The position numbers and the translations under genes were made by a program. From Bacilli bacterium (lineage in GTDB: Bacteria > Bacillota_I > Bacilli_A > RF39 > UBA660), in assembly GCA_017511605.1 (NCBI GenBank), contig JAFWJL010000004.1, positions 1 to 34,747 of the forward strand: a DNA stretch of 34,747 nt, written 5' to 3'. The notes beneath the pieces are model-generated. The model did no database searches. It was given only the letters and a program-made list of their open reading frames with translations, and was not told the origin of the DNA. Within the stretch, counting starts at the first letter, position 1; each line of letters begins with the position of its first letter. Shown here one piece after another: positions 8,158 through 15,633 of this stretch.

Positions 8158-8706
8158 ATGAAAAAGATAAAATATTTAGTAATTTTATTAATTGCTGCAT
8201 TAATCATTCCTTTTACTGTTTATGCTGAAGGAGAAGAAACAACTAGTACTGAATCAAAAGAAGTAAAATTATATTTCTTTAGAGGAGAAGGTTGTCCACA
8301 TTGTGAAGAAGCAGAAGCATGGTTTAAAACTATTGAAGAGGAATATGGAAGTTACTTTGAAGTAGTTGATTATGAAACTTGGTATAATCAAGAAAATGCT
8401 AAATTAATGCAAAGAGTAGCTAATGCTAGAGGAGAAGAAGTAGGTGGAGTTCCATATATCATTATTGGTAATCAATCATGGAACGGATTTACTGAAAGTT
8501 ATGAGCCAGAAATGATAGAAAGAATTAAATCTGAATTTGAAAAAGATGTAAAAGATAGATATGATATTATGAAACTTTTACCAAGTATTGAAAAAGAAAA
8601 AGATAAAGATTCTACAGGTTCTGATATATTAGCTTTAGTAATTATCTTATTAGTATTTGGTGGATTCTGTTTCGGAGTATACAAAGCTAGAAATAAAACA
8701 AAATAA
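8158..8706 (+). CDS. secreted, membrane-anchored thioredoxin-like protein
   Basis: 182 residues from the ATG at 8158, which follows AGGAGG. The in-frame codons upstream lack a ribosome site. An N-terminal signal peptide (1-23, ending in a VYA cleavage-like site) leads to a thioredoxin fold with the redox motif C46-P-H-C49 and a likely cis-Pro in GGVPYIII. A C-terminal membrane helix (about 155-176) ends in a basic tail. The redox domain should therefore face outside, tethered to the membrane, acting in disulfide exchange on surface proteins. The CPHC motif resembles DsbA-type oxidants, but the domain is small. The partner reductase or oxidase is not in view. Confidence 0.85.
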   Translation: MKKIKYLVILLIAALIIPFTVYAEGEETTSTESKEVKLYFFRGEGCPHCEEAEAWFKTIEEEYGSYFEVVDYETWYNQENAKLMQRVANARGEEVGGVPYIIIGNQSWNGFTESYEPEMIERIKSEFEKDVKDRYDIMKLLPSIEKEKDKDSTGSDILALVIILLVFGGFCFGVYKARNKTK

Positions 8707-8727
8707 AAGCACTTAGTGCTTTTTTAT
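8704..8727. terminator. bidirectional terminator
   Basis: An aaaagcac/gtgctttt stem with a tta loop, shared by the convergent thioredoxin-like and amidase genes. Confidence 0.85.
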
Positions 8728-9917
8728 TTTATCTTTAAAACTTGTCCTATACTTATTGTATTATTTGTAAGATTATTTAACTCTTTTAATTCTTGTACTG
8801 TTATGTTATTTTTTCTAGATACACTCCATAAAGTATCTCCTTTTTCTACAATATAGATATTTTCATCTATATTTTTTTTAGGCACTAATAGTTTTTGTCC
8901 TATAGATATAGTTAAATCATTTAGATTATTTAATTCTATTAAATCATTTACTCTAATACCATATCTATTAGCTATAGCCCATAGACTGTCTCCCTTTACT
9001 ACTTCATATACATCATAACTATCATTAGTAATTGGTTCTTCTTGTTTCTCTACTATAATTAATTCCTGTCCTTTATATATATCATTAGTTATTAAATTAT
9101 TTAATTCTTTTAACTCTGCTACAGGTATATTAAATTTTCTAGATATACTATATAAAGTATCTCCACTTTGAACTATATAAATATTTTTATTAGTTTCTGT
9201 GAAATATAATTTTTGTCCTATAGATAGAGTATTACTAGTAAGATTATTTATTCTTTTTATCTCATCTACAGGTATATTATATCTTCTAGATATACTATAT
9301 AAAGTATCACCTTTTTCTACTACATAATAATCTTTTACTTCATTATTGTATGGAGGAGTATAAGGGTATCCTATATATTCTGCTATTGCTTTTACTACTC
9401 CTTCTACATAATTATTTAAATTATTCTTTAGTTTATAAGAATCATTTTTATTATCGATAAAACCATATTCTACTAATATAGGTTCTGTATTACCAGTTTC
9501 TCTTAAAATATAATAATAATCTAAATTAGGATTTTCTGGTAATCTCCTTTGATATGTTTTTCTTTTTATTTGTCCTTGTTCTCCTATATTATTTAATACA
9601 AGATCTGCCAAAGTAGAATTATTTTTTAGAGAATATACTACTTCTGCGCCTTCTCCATTACCGGCATTTATGTGGTTAGATACTAATATAGTATTTGGAC
9701 TATTATTATATAAATTCTTTATTCTTCGTACTCTTTCATCTTTAGGCAAATACTCATCATTATCCCTAGTCATCTTAGCTGGGATACCTAATTCTTTTAA
9801 TCTATTATACATATATTGTGCTGCCTGTAAATTTAAATCTTTTTCTAATAAGTTATTGCCTACTGCACCACTATCTATTCCACCATGACCTGCATCTACA
9901 ATTATGCCTTCTATCAT
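8724..9917 (-). CDS. N-acetylmuramoyl-L-alanine amidase (Amidase_3) with four LysM repeats
   Basis: 397 residues. The catalytic domain (1-185) has the Amidase_3 zinc ligands H11 (AGHGG), E25 and H82 (SNHINA) and the catalytic E150 (VEYGF). Four LysM modules follow at about 197-240, 246-290, 303-347 and 353-397, each beginning Y-x-V-x-x-G-D-[ST]-L, and should bind the peptidoglycan glycan backbone. The enzyme would cut the amide between MurNAc and the stem peptide. There is no signal peptide: the ATG is well supported by GAGGTG and the catalytic fold begins at residue 2. Signal-less relatives include mother-cell lysis amidases and phage endolysins, so the export route is unclear. Confidence 0.9.
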   Translation of the reverse strand: MIEGIIVDAGHGGIDSGAVGNNLLEKDLNLQAAQYMYNRLKELGIPAKMTRDNDEYLPKDERVRRIKNLYNNSPNTILVSNHINAGNGEGAEVVYSLKNNSTLADLVLNNIGEQGQIKRKTYQRRLPENPNLDYYYILRETGNTEPILVEYGFIDNKNDSYKLKNNLNNYVEGVVKAIAEYIGYPYTPPYNNEVKDYYVVEKGDTLYSISRRYNIPVDEIKRINNLTSNTLSIGQKLYFTETNKNIYIVQSGDTLYSISRKFNIPVAELKELNNLITNDIYKGQELIIVEKQEEPITNDSYDVYEVVKGDSLWAIANRYGIRVNDLIELNNLNDLTISIGQKLLVPKKNIDENIYIVEKGDTLWSVSRKNNITVQELKELNNLTNNTISIGQVLKIK

Positions 9918-9963
9918 AATTTCACCTCTATAATATAATATTTAATTATAGGTAAAATGATAC

Positions 9964-9984
9964 AAAAAAAGAGATTAATCTCTC
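9964..9984 (-). terminator. second hairpin before the amidase gene
   Basis: A gagatt/aatctc stem followed on the - strand by a run of seven T. It lies downstream of the Gre-like terminator, so the two are in tandem. Confidence 0.6.
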
Positions 9985-10013
9985 CTTGATTTTATATACT
10001 AACATATTACTAT

Positions 10014-10041
10014 AAAAAAAACTAGATTATACTAGTTTTTT
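10014..10041 (-). terminator. terminator of the 159-residue Gre-like gene
   Basis: An aaaaaactag/ctagtttttt stem that contains the stop codon in its loop, with a - strand T-run. Confidence 0.75.
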
Positions 10042-10506
10042 AATTATTTTTACCTGTATTTCTTTTTCACCTACATTATATTTCTGTGTAGAACCTATTT
10101 TTGCTTTATATATGGCTTTCCCAATAGGACTATTTATTGTGATTTCATGAGTACTTGGGATAAATTTACCAGTAAGTATTAATGTATCTTCTTCTTTATC
10201 ATCATCAGAGTATATTATTTCGACTACTACTTTATCATTTAAATTAACAACATCATCTTTTTTGTTTTTATCTTCGATTACTTTTATATGTTTTTTTAAA
10301 TCATACATATCATCAATTCTTTTAGCTATTAATCTACTTTCACGCATTGATTCTTCAAAAGCAAAATTATCGTGCCATCCATCTCCTACTGCATTGGTAT
10401 AGGCTTCGCTACCTGATATGGCACTTAAATCACTTTTACTTTTTAGTTTTTCCATTTCTTCTATAAATTGTTTATAGCCTGATTCATCTAAAAGTATTTC
10501 TTTCAT
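10027..10506 (-). CDS. Gre-like transcription factor, paralogue 2
   Basis: 159 residues, the normal GreA length. The N-terminal half should form the antiparallel coiled coil that enters the RNA polymerase secondary channel. The C-terminal half carries the FKBP-like Gre domain with NSPIGKAIYKAKIGS, matching the SPLGxALLGKxxGD signature. The coil tip reads VGDGWHDNFAFEE (40-52) instead of the GDLSENAEY of GreA, so an acidic tip remains but with a one-residue longer loop and Asp for Glu. Transcript cleavage is possible but not assured. It has its own extended -10 promoter and GGAG site. A close paralogue is at 11267-11824. Confidence 0.8.
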   Translation of the reverse strand: MKEILLDESGYKQFIEEMEKLKSKSDLSAISGSEAYTNAVGDGWHDNFAFEESMRESRLIAKRIDDMYDLKKHIKVIEDKNKKDDVVNLNDKVVVEIIYSDDDKEEDTLILTGKFIPSTHEITINSPIGKAIYKAKIGSTQKYNVGEKEIQVKIIKKLV

Positions 10507-10526
10507 ATCAGATCAACTCCAATATT

Positions 10527-10535
10527 ATTTTATCA
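10527..10535 (-). promoter_or_regulatory. extended -10 promoter TGATAAAAT
   Basis: TGATAAAAT on the - strand, just past the terminator of the 217-residue gene and about 20 bases before the Gre-like ATG. Confidence 0.5.
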
Positions 10536-10549
10536 TATTTTATTAATAA

Positions 10550-10572
10550 AAAAACTAGAATAATTCTAGTTC
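10550..10572 (-). terminator. terminator of the 217-residue gene
   Basis: A ctagaat/attctag stem with a - strand T-run. The stop TAG of the gene is part of the stem. Confidence 0.8.
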
Positions 10573-11219
10573 TTTTGTGTACCTTTTTCTAATTTCTTTG
10601 TTCCTATTGTGAATGAACCTACATTTTTAAATTCTTTATAGGCATCAGTCTTTACTGATTTAAAATTTATCTTTTGTTTATTTATGGTCTCAATAAAATC
10701 CATTAAGCTTGGGGCTGTTTCTAAACTATTAAGTGCATCTAATATATCTTGTCCTTTAATAGTCTTACTAGGTTCTTCTATTTCTATTTTATATGCAACA
10801 TCTGAACCTAAGAATATGGTATAAAATGTTTTTTCATCAGTTATTAATCTACCAAACTTAAAAGCATATTCTTTTTGTGTTTGTGTTAATTCTATATTTT
10901 CAGGAGTTAATTCAAATTTTTTAGCTAAAGCTAAATCATATTGTTTTTCTCCTTCATTTGTTACTTTTTTTATTTTTAAATAATCTTTTTTATCATTTGA
11001 ATATGGATAAAACATCAGTATATCTCCGTTTGCATCTGAACAATATACTAGCATCTTGTCCTCATCTTGTTCATATGATTCTATCTCAGTTTTTTCTTCA
11101 AATTCACCTAATAACATTAATCCTTCTAATAATCTATTATATGTTTTTTGATTATTTTCTAGTTCTATTAGTTTGTCTGAAATTAATTTTGTATTTGAAT
11201 ATAATTTTAATTTTTTCAT
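10566..11219 (-). CDS. unrecognised 217-residue protein between two Gre-like genes
   Basis: A soluble alpha/beta protein, rich in Lys, Glu and Thr, with no signal or membrane segment and no catalytic motif I can name. Its position between two Gre-like paralogues, all on one strand, suggests a shared process or local duplication with insertion. The ATG follows GAAGG. It sits directly behind the terminator of the upstream Gre-like gene and I see no clear promoter, so it may depend on readthrough. A function cannot be given. Confidence 0.65.
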   Translation of the reverse strand: MKKLKLYSNTKLISDKLIELENNQKTYNRLLEGLMLLGEFEEKTEIESYEQDEDKMLVYCSDANGDILMFYPYSNDKKDYLKIKKVTNEGEKQYDLALAKKFELTPENIELTQTQKEYAFKFGRLITDEKTFYTIFLGSDVAYKIEIEEPSKTIKGQDILDALNSLETAPSLMDFIETINKQKINFKSVKTDAYKEFKNVGSFTIGTKKLEKGTQKN

Positions 11220-11235
11220 TTTTTACCTTCTTTTT

Positions 11236-11260
11236 AAAAAAAGAGTATCCGTGATACTCT
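11236..11260 (-). terminator. terminator of the 185-residue Gre-like gene
   Basis: A gagtatc/gatactc hairpin followed on the - strand by seven T. It lies directly before the 217-residue gene. Confidence 0.8.
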
Positions 11261-11266
11261 TATATA

Positions 11267-11824
11267 TTATTTTGTTTTTGGGTGTTCACTTTCACTAGTT
11301 TTTTCATCATCACTAACTTTTGCTTTTATATTTATAGTGAATGATTTTCCATTAACAGAATAACTAGCTTGATCTCCTACATGCTTATGATAAATTGAAC
11401 TTCCTAATGGACTATCTAATGTTACTTCACGTACAACGCTATCAGTAGATACACCAAAACTAGCTACTAATTTTACGATGTGTTCTTTTACTTTTCCTGT
11501 TTGGGCAATCATATCTAATTTTATGATATCCCCTATTTCTATTAAATTCTTATCACTTGAATCTGCTGTTTTTTTAACAATCTTAACTCTTTTTAATTGT
11601 TCTTGTTTGATTCTTAAGTCATTCATTGTGAATCTTTCTTCACGCATAGCTTCATCGTGTGCAAAATTATCATGCCAACTATCACCTACTGCATCTGAGC
11701 AAGCTTGTCCTCTTTTCATATCTATTTCTTTTAATTTTGCCTTTAATGCTTCTATTTCATCTAAAAATTTTTGATAACCTTCTTCATCTAATAAAATTGG
11801 TTCTTGATTTTCTTGATTTACCAT
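11267..11824 (-). CDS. Gre-like transcription factor, paralogue 1
   Basis: 185 residues from the ATG at 11824. A start at 11881 would add 19 residues, but the promoter and the site TAAGGAG both lie inside that stretch. It has a coiled-coil N-terminus, the tip motif VGDSWHDNFAHDE (46-58), and a C-terminal FKBP-like Gre domain with DSPLGSSIYHKHVGDQASY. A charged Ser/Glu/Lys tail extends beyond the usual 158 residues. It should bind RNA polymerase through the secondary channel. The same GDxWHDN tip as in the paralogue at 10027-10506 marks a distinct Gre subgroup. Confidence 0.8.
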   Translation of the reverse strand: MVNQENQEPILLDEEGYQKFLDEIEALKAKLKEIDMKRGQACSDAVGDSWHDNFAHDEAMREERFTMNDLRIKQEQLKRVKIVKKTADSSDKNLIEIGDIIKLDMIAQTGKVKEHIVKLVASFGVSTDSVVREVTLDSPLGSSIYHKHVGDQASYSVNGKSFTINIKAKVSDDEKTSESEHPKTK

Positions 11825-11852
11825 AAACTTCATCTCCTTAAATTTGATATGT

Positions 11853-11881
11853 ATTTTAACATAAATAGCTATAAAAATCAA
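11853..11881 (-). promoter_or_regulatory. promoter of Gre-like paralogue 1
   Basis: TTGATT (11876-11881), a 17 bp spacer and TAAAAT (11853-11858), with an extended -10 TG, 28 bases before the chosen ATG. Confidence 0.7.
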
Positions 11882-11897
11882 GTTATTTTACTTTTAC

Positions 11898-11933
11898 AAA
11901 AAGGAACATACTCTTTGTATGATCCTTTTTTTA
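11898..11933. terminator. terminator of the Abi/protease operon
   Basis: A long stem (aaaaaggaacatac / gtatgatccttttt, with one mismatch) and a ctctt loop just after the 81-residue gene. A and T runs flank it on both strands. Confidence 0.8.
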
Positions 11934-12179
11934 TTATTTTTTAAATAAATCCGTAATACTTTTTATCTTACTATCTGCTTCATTGTATGTATCTAATATC
12001 TCTTTATATGGTTCTATTGTTTCTATTACTTTATTATACACTACATAAGTTCCATATGCGAATGCTGCGATTAGAACTACGTATAATACAAATTTTACTA
12101 TTGAAAAAATCTTTCTTCTTTTTTCTTTTTTCTCTAGTTTAGCAATTCTTTCTTCTAATTCTAATATTTTATCTTCCAT
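11934..12179 (-). CDS. small coiled-coil membrane protein
   Basis: 81 residues: a charged N-terminal coiled coil (1-24), one membrane helix at about 27-49, and a C-terminal helical tail. No family is recognised. It starts 8 bases after the protease gene with AGGAG before the ATG, so it is the third gene of the Abi_2-protease operon. The topology suggests a small membrane anchor or sensor for the protease, which is inference from position. Confidence 0.75.
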   Translation of the reverse strand: MEDKILELEERIAKLEKKEKRRKIFSIVKFVLYVVLIAAFAYGTYVVYNKVIETIEPYKEILDTYNEADSKIKSITDLFKK

Positions 12180-12187
12180 ATATACTC

Positions 12188-13195
12188 CTATGATAAAGTT
12201 ACCTTTATATGTCTTTTTATATTATTTCTAATTATTGTTAAAGTTACTTTGTCTTTTGTTTTATACTGATATAGTTCGCAGTTTAAAGTTAATATATCTT
12301 TGATTCTATTATTATTAACTTCTACTATTAAATCACCTTTTTTAAGATTATTTTTATTATCTAATACTATTACTCCTTCTTCTTGATTAATATCTATATT
12401 ATTTTTTAATAATTCTGCGGTATCATTTGAATCAGTTATTTTTACTCCTAATTCTGGGAATTTTATTTTTTTACCTGATTCTAAGAATTTTGTATAATTC
12501 ATGGCATATTCTATTGGTATTGCAAATCCCATAGCTTCTATATTTTCATCTGATAGTTTTAATGAAACTATACCAATTACTTCTCCATTTATATTTAGAA
12601 GTGGTCCGCCGCTATTACCTACATTTATAGCTGCGTCTGTTTGTATAACTTTCATTATTAGTTCATCATCTTTTGTATCTACCCTAACTAATCTATCTTT
12701 TCCTGAGATTATTCCAGAAGTAACTGTTCCACGATAATTATATCCTAATGGTGATCCTACGATAAATACTGAGTCTCCTATTAATGCATTATTACTGTTT
12801 CCTATAGTAGCTATTTTTTTAACATATTTTTTATCTACTCTTAGTACTGCTAAATCTAGGTATTCATCATTTCCTAAAACTTCTGCTTTTACAGTTTCAT
12901 CATTTGTTGTGGTAATTTCTGTTTTAACACCATCTGCTATTATATGATTATTTGTGATAATATATCCATATTTATTGTCTTTCTTATAGAAAAATCCCGT
13001 TCCATAATTCTTTGATGCGCTACCATTATAGCTTTCTATATATACAGTGGCATCATATATATTATTTATTGAATTATTTAGAGATGTTTTTTCAAACATT
13101 TGGACTCTTGTTTGACTTGGTTTAGTGGAGATGTATACTCCCCAAGCTCCTAATAATAATACAATAATTAATGGAATTATATTTTTTTTATTCAC
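12188..13195 (-). CDS. membrane-anchored HtrA/DegP-like trypsin-fold serine protease
   Basis: 335 residues with a GTG start placed after AAAGGAG inside the end of the Abi gene. An N-terminal membrane anchor (7-22) is followed by a trypsin-like domain with the intact triad H84 (TNNHIIADG), D114 (LDLAVLRV) and S195 (GNSGGPLL). A C-terminal PDZ-like domain spans about 248-335, including KKGDLIVEVNNNRI. This is the DegS/HtrA layout of a membrane-tethered quality-control or signalling protease with the active site outside the cytoplasm. It overlaps the Abi_2 gene by 8 bases, which implies coupled translation. Confidence 0.88.
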   Translation of the reverse strand: MNKKNIIPLIIVLLLGAWGVYISTKPSQTRVQMFEKTSLNNSINNIYDATVYIESYNGSASKNYGTGFFYKKDNKYGYIITNNHIIADGVKTEITTTNDETVKAEVLGNDEYLDLAVLRVDKKYVKKIATIGNSNNALIGDSVFIVGSPLGYNYRGTVTSGIISGKDRLVRVDTKDDELIMKVIQTDAAINVGNSGGPLLNINGEVIGIVSLKLSDENIEAMGFAIPIEYAMNYTKFLESGKKIKFPELGVKITDSNDTAELLKNNIDINQEEGVIVLDNKNNLKKGDLIVEVNNNRIKDILTLNCELYQYKTKDKVTLTIIRNNIKRHIKVTLS

Positions 13196-14135
13196 TCTTA
13201 TCTACACTCCTTTCAATCTTTGAAAGGTCTTTCCAATTAAGAGGGAATCCCATTCTATTTAATACGTCATCTATCTTAATAGTATTTAAATTATAGTTTA
13301 ATGTTTCTATAATATTATCTAATTCTAATGACATATTTTTAAATTCATCTTGTTTTAATAATTGTTTTATAATTATTATTAATGCAAATAAGTCATATTT
13401 ACCTTTTACATATTCGTTTTCTTCTTTTTCTATCTTTAGTAATTTATGATATACAGTATCATCTATAGCTTTTTGAGTTCTATTTTCATATAAGATATCT
13501 TCATGTGCACATAAATTTCTATAGTTAGCTAATATTGGTAAATATACTATTAAAGTATCTACTTCTACTCCAAATACACCAGCAATTTCTTTTTGATCTT
13601 CAGGTTTTAGCACTTGGAATAATTCACTTATAATTCCAAATGATAATACTTTAACTAAGATCCATAGTGGAATATATCCATAATTAGATGCATAGTGTTG
13701 TGTTGCTGTATGTTGTGAACCATTTACTCTAATTTGTCTTTTCATTTTTCTTAATAAATCATTTAGTTGAGCTTGTTTTTCTGGGGCTGTAGTAAAGTTA
13801 TTGTTTTTTAAATAATCTTTTTCTCTATAACCATATTTTTTTGATAATTGATATGAAAAAATTGATTTTAAATTATTCTCTATTACTAGTAAATATTTAA
13901 ATATGATATTTCTTAGGGATCTATCAAATAAAAATAAGCTATATAATTCTTCAAATGTTGTACCTTGTTTAAATAATCTATCTTTATTTACAAATAGGTG
14001 ACGATATCCATTTATAAAGAAATAGTTTTCTCTTAATAATACTTCTTTAGTATATCTAGCATCACTAATCTTTAACCCCTTATTTTTTAAGATATCTACT
14101 TGTTCATCTAGTGTTTTAAATTTTTTCTCTATCAT
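13188..14135 (-). CDS. Abi_2 family (AbiD/AbiF-type) HEPN protein
   Basis: 315 residues from the ATG at 14135, chosen over a GTG at 14144 because AGGTGA sits 5 bases upstream of the ATG. The N-terminal LDEQVDILKNKGL, the YFFINGYRHLF stretch near 38-48 and DRSLRNIIFKYLLVIENNLK are typical of the Abi_2 (PF07751) abortive infection family. R206 and H211 in ANYRNLCAHED give an Rx4H motif of HEPN RNases, so RNA cleavage is likely. Family members are linked to phage defence. It opens an operon with the protease and the small membrane protein, under an extended -10 promoter. Confidence 0.87.
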   Translation of the reverse strand: MIEKKFKTLDEQVDILKNKGLKISDARYTKEVLLRENYFFINGYRHLFVNKDRLFKQGTTFEELYSLFLFDRSLRNIIFKYLLVIENNLKSIFSYQLSKKYGYREKDYLKNNNFTTAPEKQAQLNDLLRKMKRQIRVNGSQHTATQHYASNYGYIPLWILVKVLSFGIISELFQVLKPEDQKEIAGVFGVEVDTLIVYLPILANYRNLCAHEDILYENRTQKAIDDTVYHKLLKIEKEENEYVKGKYDLFALIIIIKQLLKQDEFKNMSLELDNIIETLNYNLNTIKIDDVLNRMGFPLNWKDLSKIERSVDKSE

Positions 14136-14153
14136 ATATCTCACCTATTATAA

Positions 14154-14162
14154 ATTATAACA
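14154..14162 (-). promoter_or_regulatory. extended -10 promoter TGTTATAAT for the Abi operon
   Basis: TGTTATAAT on the - strand, 19 bases before the Abi_2 ATG. Confidence 0.6.
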
Positions 14163-14189
14163 CAATATGTGTAAAAAAGTAATAATTAG

Positions 14190-14198
14190 TGTTATAAT
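14190..14198 (+). promoter_or_regulatory. extended -10 promoter TGTTATAAT for the PLC-like gene
   Basis: TGTTATAAT on the + strand, 30 bases before the ATG at 14229. It is divergent from the Abi promoter 28 bases away. Confidence 0.6.
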
Positions 14199-14228
14199 AT
14201 AATTACTGTTTACTAAGGAGGTTATTTT

Positions 14229-15197
14229 ATGCCTGCAACTATAACTCATTCATATTATGCGAAAGATTTATATGAGGTATTACCAGATAATATTACTTCT
14301 AAACTTGATTTAAGTAGAACTAAGATGTTTGCGAATAGTACAGATAGTTTTATGTTTTATAATATATTATCTTTGAAGTCTGATAATAATTTAAGAAAAT
14401 TTCAATATTACTTTCATACTCATAAAACTAATCAATTTTTTATAAATTTATTAGAATATGTTAGAAAGAATAATATTGATGATACTGATACATATTCATT
14501 TATAGTAGGATTTATATCTCATTTTGTATTAGATTCTAATATTCATCCATATATAATATATAGAACTGGAATGTTTAATAAGAAAGATAAAAATACTTAT
14601 AAGTATAATGGTATTCATCATTTTATGGAAGTTTTTTTAGATAACGATTTAATCAAGAGAAGAGAAAACATTAATCCTTATAAGTTTAATATTACTAAAT
14701 ATTGTTTTAATACTAAGAAGTTTTCTAATGATTTAAACAATACTATAGATTATACATTCTATACTACTTTTGATCTTAAGAATATGAGTAAAAAGTATTA
14801 TAGATCATTAAAACAAATGAAAACTTTCTTAAGACTATTTAGAAAAGATAGATTTGGTATTAAGAAGTTCTTCTATAAATTAATAGATACTATTACTCCT
14901 AGAGGTGTATTTAGGTTTGAATGTATTAGTTATCATTATCCTTTAGAAGATAAGCATAATTACTTAAATAATAATCATAACATGTGGAAAAATCCTGCGG
15001 ATGATAGTATTACAAGTACAGAGTCATTTGTTGACTTATATTTAAAATCATTAAAGGAAGCTAGAGATATCACTATAAAAGTATTTGAATATTTAAATGG
15101 GGAAGATATTAATTTAGAAAGTTTATTTTTAAATAAAACTTATACTAGTGGATTGGATTGTGATAAAGAAAAAGAATTAAAATATTTTGAATTTTAA
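14229..15197 (+). CDS. zinc-dependent phospholipase C-like protein
   Basis: 322 residues. The spacing of zinc-binding residues follows the zinc-dependent phospholipase C/S1-P1 fold (PF00882): H7 (ITHSYYAK), D39, H65, H98 and D102 (GFISHFVLD), H106, and H130 with E134 (HHFMEVFLD, HxxxE). The secreted enzymes start at a mature N-terminal Trp after a signal peptide. Here there is no signal and the His-containing motif begins at residue 4, so the protein looks cytosolic and its substrate is unknown. A strong AAGGAGG precedes the ATG. It has its own promoter and ends in a 13 bp stem terminator shared with the convergent secretion operon. Confidence 0.78.
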   Translation: MPATITHSYYAKDLYEVLPDNITSKLDLSRTKMFANSTDSFMFYNILSLKSDNNLRKFQYYFHTHKTNQFFINLLEYVRKNNIDDTDTYSFIVGFISHFVLDSNIHPYIIYRTGMFNKKDKNTYKYNGIHHFMEVFLDNDLIKRRENINPYKFNITKYCFNTKKFSNDLNNTIDYTFYTTFDLKNMSKKYYRSLKQMKTFLRLFRKDRFGIKKFFYKLIDTITPRGVFRFECISYHYPLEDKHNYLNNNHNMWKNPADDSITSTESFVDLYLKSLKEARDITIKVFEYLNGEDINLESLFLNKTYTSGLDCDKEKELKYFEF

Positions 15198-15208
15198 TTC
15201 TTTTTTTA
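15171..15208. terminator. bidirectional terminator between the PLC-like gene and the secretion operon
   Basis: A 13 bp stem (aaagaattaaaat / attttaattcttt) with a 7-base loop and T-run. It overlaps the 3' end of the PLC-like gene. Confidence 0.85.
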
Positions 15209-15427
15209 TTACTTTAATAACTCTTTTAATCCTAGTAATGCTTCATCAGCATCTTTATTAATACTTACAGTGTTTTCTAGAAATTTTGAATATCCTTCAA
15301 CAGTAGAAGCAAAGTCTATTATTTCTTTTATATTTCTTTTAGTGGCAAGGTCTTTTATTATATCAGATTCTTTTTTTAATTCTTGTGATATTTTTAATAC
15401 ATCATCATAACTTAATTTATCAATCAT
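15209..15427 (-). CDS. 72-residue helical protein of the type VIIb operon
   Basis: A small, two-helix, Lys/Glu/Asp/Leu-rich protein without signal or membrane segment. It overlaps the upstream WXG-like gene by 8 bases, so the two are coupled and may form a heterodimer, as ESX proteins do. It has no WXG motif and is far shorter than the roughly 100 residues of EsxA-type proteins. A role as a small substrate, chaperone or targeting factor is inference from operon position. It is the last gene of the operon. Confidence 0.7.
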   Translation of the reverse strand: MIDKLSYDDVLKISQELKKESDIIKDLATKRNIKEIIDFASTVEGYSKFLENTVSINKDADEALLGLKELLK

Positions 15428-15623
15428 TTCCTAAAACCTCCACTGATTTAGAATCTAGTGCCTCAGTTTTAAATTTATCTGCATTTTCAATTACTGTTTT
15501 TTTATATTCTTCAATACTTTCAATGTAATTCTTATTATCTAAGCTAGACCATCCTGTTTTCATTTTACTAAGATAATCAAATATCTTATTAATTGAAGTT
15601 ACAAAGGCATTATAATCTGACAT
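15420..15623 (-). CDS. WXG100-like small protein (short form)
   Basis: 67 residues. The central GWSSLDNKNY turn (W25) between two helical stretches resembles the WXG hairpin turn of EsxA-type secretion substrates, here W-S-S rather than W-x-G, and the second helix is short. AGGAGGG precedes the ATG. The stop is TGA followed immediately by TAA, one of only two TGA ends in the window. It sits between yukD and the 72-residue gene. Likely a minimal ESX-type substrate or partner, but the family match is by pattern only. Confidence 0.65.
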   Translation of the reverse strand: MSDYNAFVTSINKIFDYLSKMKTGWSSLDNKNYIESIEEYKKTVIENADKFKTEALDSKSVEVLGND

Positions 15624-15633
15624 AATATCCCTC

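Noticed and set aside
8905..9340. Tandem DNA repeat or CRISPR-like array within the amidase gene
   Set aside because: The repeats are diverged LysM modules of about 45 codons inside one open frame, without equal spacers.
9918..10026. Small RNA between the two tandem hairpins before the amidase gene
   Set aside because: A TATAAA-like box and an AAGGAG occur, but the span is only about 30 bases and there is no convincing promoter. Tandem terminators explain it.
11825..11881. Upstream start adding 19 residues to Gre-like paralogue 1
   Set aside because: The promoter and the TAAGGAG ribosome site lie in that stretch, and the coil fits the family only from the later ATG.
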